Shown: one piece after another, positions 61,315-64,000 of the stretch | Layout of the letters: the number at the start of each line of letters is the position of its first letter | How positions within the stretch are numbered: position 1 is the stretch's first letter | Assembly (NCBI GenBank): GCA_903865435.1 | Contig: CAIPJS010000064.1 | Coordinates: forward strand, 1-64,000 | DNA: 64,000 bases | Direction of reading: 5' to 3' | DNA from: an uncultured Bacteroidota bacterium | GTDB taxonomy: Bacteria > Bacteroidota > Bacteroidia > Chitinophagales > Chitinophagaceae | Made by a program: the position numbers and the translations under genes | The notes under the pieces: model-generated | What the model saw: only the letters and a program-made list of their open reading frames with translations | Database searches by the model: none | What the model was told of the DNA's origin: nothing

Positions 61315-61370
61315 AATTTAACTACCGATCTTTAAAAACAATTTCAAATTTATTTTTAAATTATAATATT

Positions 61371-62204
61371 ATGAGTACAATAACAGCTGCTGACATTAAT
61401 AAATTACGTCAAGCAACAGGTGCTGGTATGATGGATTGCAGAAAAGCATTAACCGAAACAAACAATGATTTTGAAGCAGCGATAGATTGGTTGCGCAAGC
61501 AAGGACAAAAAGTGGCCGCTAAGCGCAGTGATCGTGAAGCAAAAGAAGGGGTGATTATTGCACAAACTTCTGCTGATAACAAAACAGGTTTTGTAGTTTG
61601 TATTTCTTGTGAAACAGATTTTGTTTCTAAGAATGCAGAATTCGTTGCCTTTGCACAAAGCATTGCGGATGCTGCTGTTGCGAACAATGTAAAATCTGCT
61701 GCTGAATTAAATGAAGTATCAGTGAATGGCACGAAAGTGTCCGACATGATCAATGATAAATTAGCTTCTATTGGAGAAAAAATTGGAGTAGCTAAATTTG
61801 AAAGAGTAGACGCACCTTATGTTGCTTCTTATATTCATGGTGCCTACAGAATGGGCGTATTGGTTGGATTGAGTGCTGCGTCTGCTGAAACTGGTAAAGA
61901 CTTAGCCATGCAAATCGCTGCGATGAACCCTGTAGCAGTAGATCCTGAATCAGTACCTGCTGAAACAGTTGCTCGTGAGCGTGCTATTATTATTGATACC
62001 ATGAAAGAAGATCCTAAAATGGCCGGCAAACCAGAAGAAATGATAGCTAAGATTGCAGAAGGTAAAATCAATGCTTTCTTTAAAGAGCAAACATTGTTAG
62101 CACAAGCCTTTGTAAAAGATGGCGGTAAAACAGTGGGTGAATATGTAAAGTCGGTTGATGCGAACTTAATAGTAACTGAATTTAAGCGTGTTGCTTTGGG
62201 TTAA
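61371..62204 (+). CDS. tsf: Elongation factor Ts
   Basis: EF-Ts recharges EF-Tu by exchanging GDP for GTP. The 277-residue protein begins with the UBA-like domain (LRQATGAGMMDCRKALTE near residues 12-29, DFEAAIDWLRKQG near 33-45) and has the core ISCETDFVSKN (near 78-88) that contacts EF-Tu. A terminator-like hairpin lies before it and another starts within its stop codon, so it may be expressed as its own unit in part. Confidence 0.97.
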   Translation: MSTITAADINKLRQATGAGMMDCRKALTETNNDFEAAIDWLRKQGQKVAAKRSDREAKEGVIIAQTSADNKTGFVVCISCETDFVSKNAEFVAFAQSIADAAVANNVKSAAELNEVSVNGTKVSDMINDKLASIGEKIGVAKFERVDAPYVASYIHGAYRMGVLVGLSAASAETGKDLAMQIAAMNPVAVDPESVPAETVARERAIIIDTMKEDPKMAGKPEEMIAKIAEGKINAFFKEQTLLAQAFVKDGGKTVGEYVKSVDANLIVTEFKRVALG

Positions 62205-62240
62205 TTGTAAAAAATTTAAAAATTTAATTTTTTTACAATT
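62203..62240 (+). terminator. A/T-rich hairpin at the end of tsf
   Basis: AATTGTAAAAAATT (62203-62216) pairs with the AATTTTTTTACAATT block at 62226-62240. The left arm starts inside the TAA stop. The right arm contains a T7 run, so it could end transcription weakly. Confidence 0.5.
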
Positions 62241-62244
62241 CTTG

Positions 62245-62282
62245 CTCTTATGATTTTTTCAAAGCACCCCATAAACGGGTGC
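62245..62282 (+). repeat. Copy of the CTCTTATGATT repeat family, compact form
   Basis: CTCTTATGATTTTTTCAA (62245-62262) joins directly to the block CCCCATAAACGGGTGC (62267-62282). Both blocks also occur, inverted and 25 bp further apart, at 48241-48299. Around it, CAAAGCACCC/GGGTGCTTTG forms a perfect 10-bp hairpin (62260-62286), and TTGCTC/GAGCAA (62242-62247 and 62289-62294) closes an outer stem. Confidence 0.7.
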
Positions 62283-62320
62283 TTTGAGGAGCAAATACCT
62301 TAAGATCTAATGAAATATAG

Positions 62321-62356
62321 AGGGTCCCCCCGAGTACACGGGTGGGACCCTTTTTT
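62321..62356 (+). terminator. Rho-independent terminator before pyrH
   Basis: AGGGTCCC plus CCCG (62321-62332) pair with CGGG plus GGGACCCT (62339-62351, one bulged T), followed by T-residues to 62356. It is one of the strongest GC-rich hairpins in the window and ends transcription from tsf. Confidence 0.85.
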
Positions 62357-62401
62357 GTTGCCTCAAAATTCTTATCTTGCAAGTACAAAACAAGTATCGC
62401 T

Positions 62402-63118
62402 ATGCTGCCAAAGTACAAACGTATTTTATTGAAATTATCTGGGGAGGCTTTATTGGGCAACCAAAAAAATGGAGATCCATTTGACCCTAAGATTATCGAG
62501 CAATATGCCAATGAAATTAAACAAGTCGTTGAGTTGGGTGTCCAAGTAGCAATTGTAATTGGAGGAGGAAATATTTACCGAGGGATGAACGAAGCAGACA
62601 GTGGTATCGAGCGTGCGCATGGTGATTATATGGGTATGTTGGCCACAGTAATCAATGCGATGGCCATTCAAGCGATGCTTGAAAAAATTGGTGTGTATAC
62701 AAGATTGCAATCTGCCATTGTGATGGAGCAAGTAGCAGAACCTTATATTCGTCGTAAAGCATTGCGTCATTTAGAAAAAGGAAGGGTGGTTATTTTTGGA
62801 GCAGGCACCGGCAATCCTTATTTTACTACTGATACAGCAGGCTCTTTGAGAGCCATTGAAATGAAAGCAGATGTGATTTTAAAAGGTACGCGTGTTGACG
62901 GGGTCTATGATAGTGATCCTGAAAAAAATCCGGCAGCAGTAAAATTTGAAACCATTAGTTTCCAGGAATGTATTTCAAAAAATTTAAAAGTAATGGATAC
63001 AACAGCTTTCACCTTATGTATGGAAAACAAATTACCCATTATTGTATTTGATATCAATCAACCAGGCAACTTATTAAAAGTAGTGCAAGGAGCTGCCATA
63101 GGCACTTTGGTGGGCTAG
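62402..63118 (+). CDS. pyrH: Uridylate kinase
   Basis: PyrH phosphorylates UMP to UDP. ATG 62402 gives 238 residues starting [19 protein letters not shown]; the frame extends upstream to GTG 62342, but that lies in the terminator stem. Motifs are LKLSGEAL (near 9-16), [10 protein letters not shown] (near 55-64), the phosphate-binding [13 protein letters not shown] (near 136-148) and [13 protein letters not shown] (near 160-172). It follows the tsf terminator and probably has its own promoter. Confidence 0.96.
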   Translation: MLPKYKRILLKLSGEALLGNQKNGDPFDPKIIEQYANEIKQVVELGVQVAIVIGGGNIYRGMNEADSGIERAHGDYMGMLATVINAMAIQAMLEKIGVYTRLQSAIVMEQVAEPYIRRKALRHLEKGRVVIFGAGTGNPYFTTDTAGSLRAIEMKADVILKGTRVDGVYDSDPEKNPAAVKFETISFQECISKNLKVMDTTAFTLCMENKLPIIVFDINQPGNLLKVVQGAAIGTLVG

Positions 63119-63185
63119 GCACATCTCTTTTCGCCACTGATGTAATTTATCCTTGTTTTTATAAATGGTGATTTAATTTTATACT

Positions 63186-64000
63186 ATGCAAAAATCAATT
63201 TATATATTTCTTATTGCTAGCTGCTCATTTGCAATCAATGCAAAAGCACAGCAATCTTTTAGCTTAAACGAGGCCATTAAAACGGCACTAAAAAATAGTT
63301 ACGATATACAATTGGTAGAAAACTCGTTGGCCATTGCAAAAAACAACAACGATTTAGGTGTTGCAGGTGCCTTACCAACCATCGCGGCTAATGCCAATGA
63401 CAACAAAACCAATAGCACCTTACAACAGCAATATACCGACCCTACGCGTAACACTACAAAATCGGGTGTGGATGGAACAACAGTAACTGCAGGCTTAACT
63501 GCTTCTGTAGTAGTTTTTAATGGATATCGTATTATGGCAACCAAAGAAAGGTTGGCCGCCATTGAAAAACAAAATACAGTATTACTAAAGGGACAAATGC
63601 AAAATACAGTGGCACTGGTCATGCAACAATACTACAATGTGGTACGCCAACAAGCTTATTTAACGACCATTGAAAAATCAATTGAAGCAAGTAAACAAAG
63701 ATTAGATATTGTCAATACGAAAACGCAAGTTGGATTGGCTAATCAATCAGATATTTTACAATCCAATTTAGATTTAAATGCACTCATACAAGCAAAACAG
63801 AATCAATTATTGGTAATAGATCAAGCTAAAGCAGACTTGTTAAACTCAATGGTGATGGCACCTACCGAGCAAATCATCATCAAAGACAGCATCCTTGTGT
63901 ATGATCAAATAAAATTAGCTGATGTGGAAGCTAAAATGAAATTAAATCCAAGTTTACAATCTGCAGAGCAAAATATTAACATCAATCAGTATATTGAAAA
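63186..64000 (+). CDS. TolC-family outer membrane efflux protein (5' part)
   Basis: The open frame runs from ATG 63186 to the window end without a stop (271 complete codons), so the gene is cut at its 3' side. The start is a signal peptide (MQKSIYIFLIASCSFAINAKAQ). The rest is helical with repeats typical of TolC-like channels, for example SFSLNEAIKTALKNSYDIQLVE (split near residues 24-45) and TKTQVGLANQSDILQSNLDL near 180-199. TolC proteins form the outer-membrane tunnel of RND or MFP pumps, so the pump genes probably lie beyond this window. Confidence 0.9.
   Translation, partial: MQKSIYIFLIASCSFAINAKAQQSFSLNEAIKTALKNSYDIQLVENSLAIAKNNNDLGVAGALPTIAANANDNKTNSTLQQQYTDPTRNTTKSGVDGTTVTAGLTASVVVFNGYRIMATKERLAAIEKQNTVLLKGQMQNTVALVMQQYYNVVRQQAYLTTIEKSIEASKQRLDIVNTKTQVGLANQSDILQSNLDLNALIQAKQNQLLVIDQAKADLLNSMVMAPTEQIIIKDSILVYDQIKLADVEAKMKLNPSLQSAEQNININQYIE

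Noticed and set aside
62342..62401. N-terminal extension of PyrH from GTG
   Set aside because: The GTG is in the right arm of the terminator, and the protein from ATG 62402 matches the family.

Overview
The window looks like a chromosomal segment of a low-GC, aerobic member of the phylum Bacteroidota, most likely the Chitinophagaceae. The evidence is the gene content (DUF4290 protein, two GH3-family proteins, thioredoxin proteins with large N-terminal regions, SelU/MnmH, a KdnB-like oxidase, Asp-type MurA, short adenylate kinase), the scarcity of Shine-Dalgarno sequences, and many promoter-like boxes matching TAnnTTTG, the Bacteroidota -7 element. I saw no rRNA, tRNA, CRISPR array, insertion sequence or prophage. 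Nearly all of it is core genome, with about 62 genes packed on both strands.

Layout. 1-7.6 kb (+): very AT-rich leader, recA, mgsA, a secreted M28 peptidase, uvrB, and a nicotinamide riboside pair (pnuC plus NadR-type kinase). 7.6-11.1 kb (-): mtgA, an exported unknown protein, a LysE-type exporter and a GH3 protein. 11.2-13.0 kb (+): inositol-phosphatase family protein and thiL. 13.0-15.5 kb (-): a nagA gene broken by one in-frame stop, an omega-amidase-like nitrilase and recX. 15.6-22.5 kb (+): dnaN, a fatty acid hydroxylase-family membrane protein, kdsB, a sugar porter, a secreted GH32 fructan/sucrose hydrolase and a KdnB-like Kdo oxidase. 22.6-34.1 kb (mostly -): Nfu, UvrD/PcrA helicase, OmpA lipoprotein, PlsC-like acyltransferase, mnmH, a glycosyltransferase, msrB, (adk on +), fabG, a second GH3 protein and lptB. 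34.2-44.5 kb: metF, thioredoxin protein (-), rlmD-like methyltransferase, an active and an apparently inactive rhomboid, an EEP-family hydrolase, cysS, MerC-like (-), SCO1-like and an epimerase. 44.5-55.2 kb: lpxD (-), an RluE-like pseudouridine synthase with no normal start codon, lysS, a hairpin-rich repeat region, M20 amidohydrolase, SDR, gmk (all -), S10 peptidase (+), murA and DUF4290 (-). 55.3-64 kb: pheS, recO, a GDPD lipoprotein, an amidohydrolase (-), then the translation cluster rplM-rpsI-rpsB-tsf, pyrH, and the start of a TolC-family gene cut by the window end.

Themes. Lipid A/Kdo and envelope synthesis recur (kdsB, KdnB-like, lpxD, lptB, murA, mtgA, plsC). DNA repair genes are scattered (recA, uvrB, recX, uvrD, recO). 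Translation genes are concentrated at the right end.

Most unusual signals: (1) a hairpin-rich repeat family built on CTCTTATGATT and CCCCATAAACGGGTGC, downstream of lysS and again downstream of tsf; (2) several genes whose promoter box sits 4-5 nt before the start codon, implying leaderless mRNAs; (3) the rplM leader with a hairpin and a nine-codon upstream ORF; (4) the RluE-like gene that seems to have lost its ATG; (5) the interrupted nagA; (6) a rhomboid pair with one dead member; (7) MurA with Asp in place of the fosfomycin-target Cys. I did not find a clearly new multi-gene system; the repeat family is the least explained feature.
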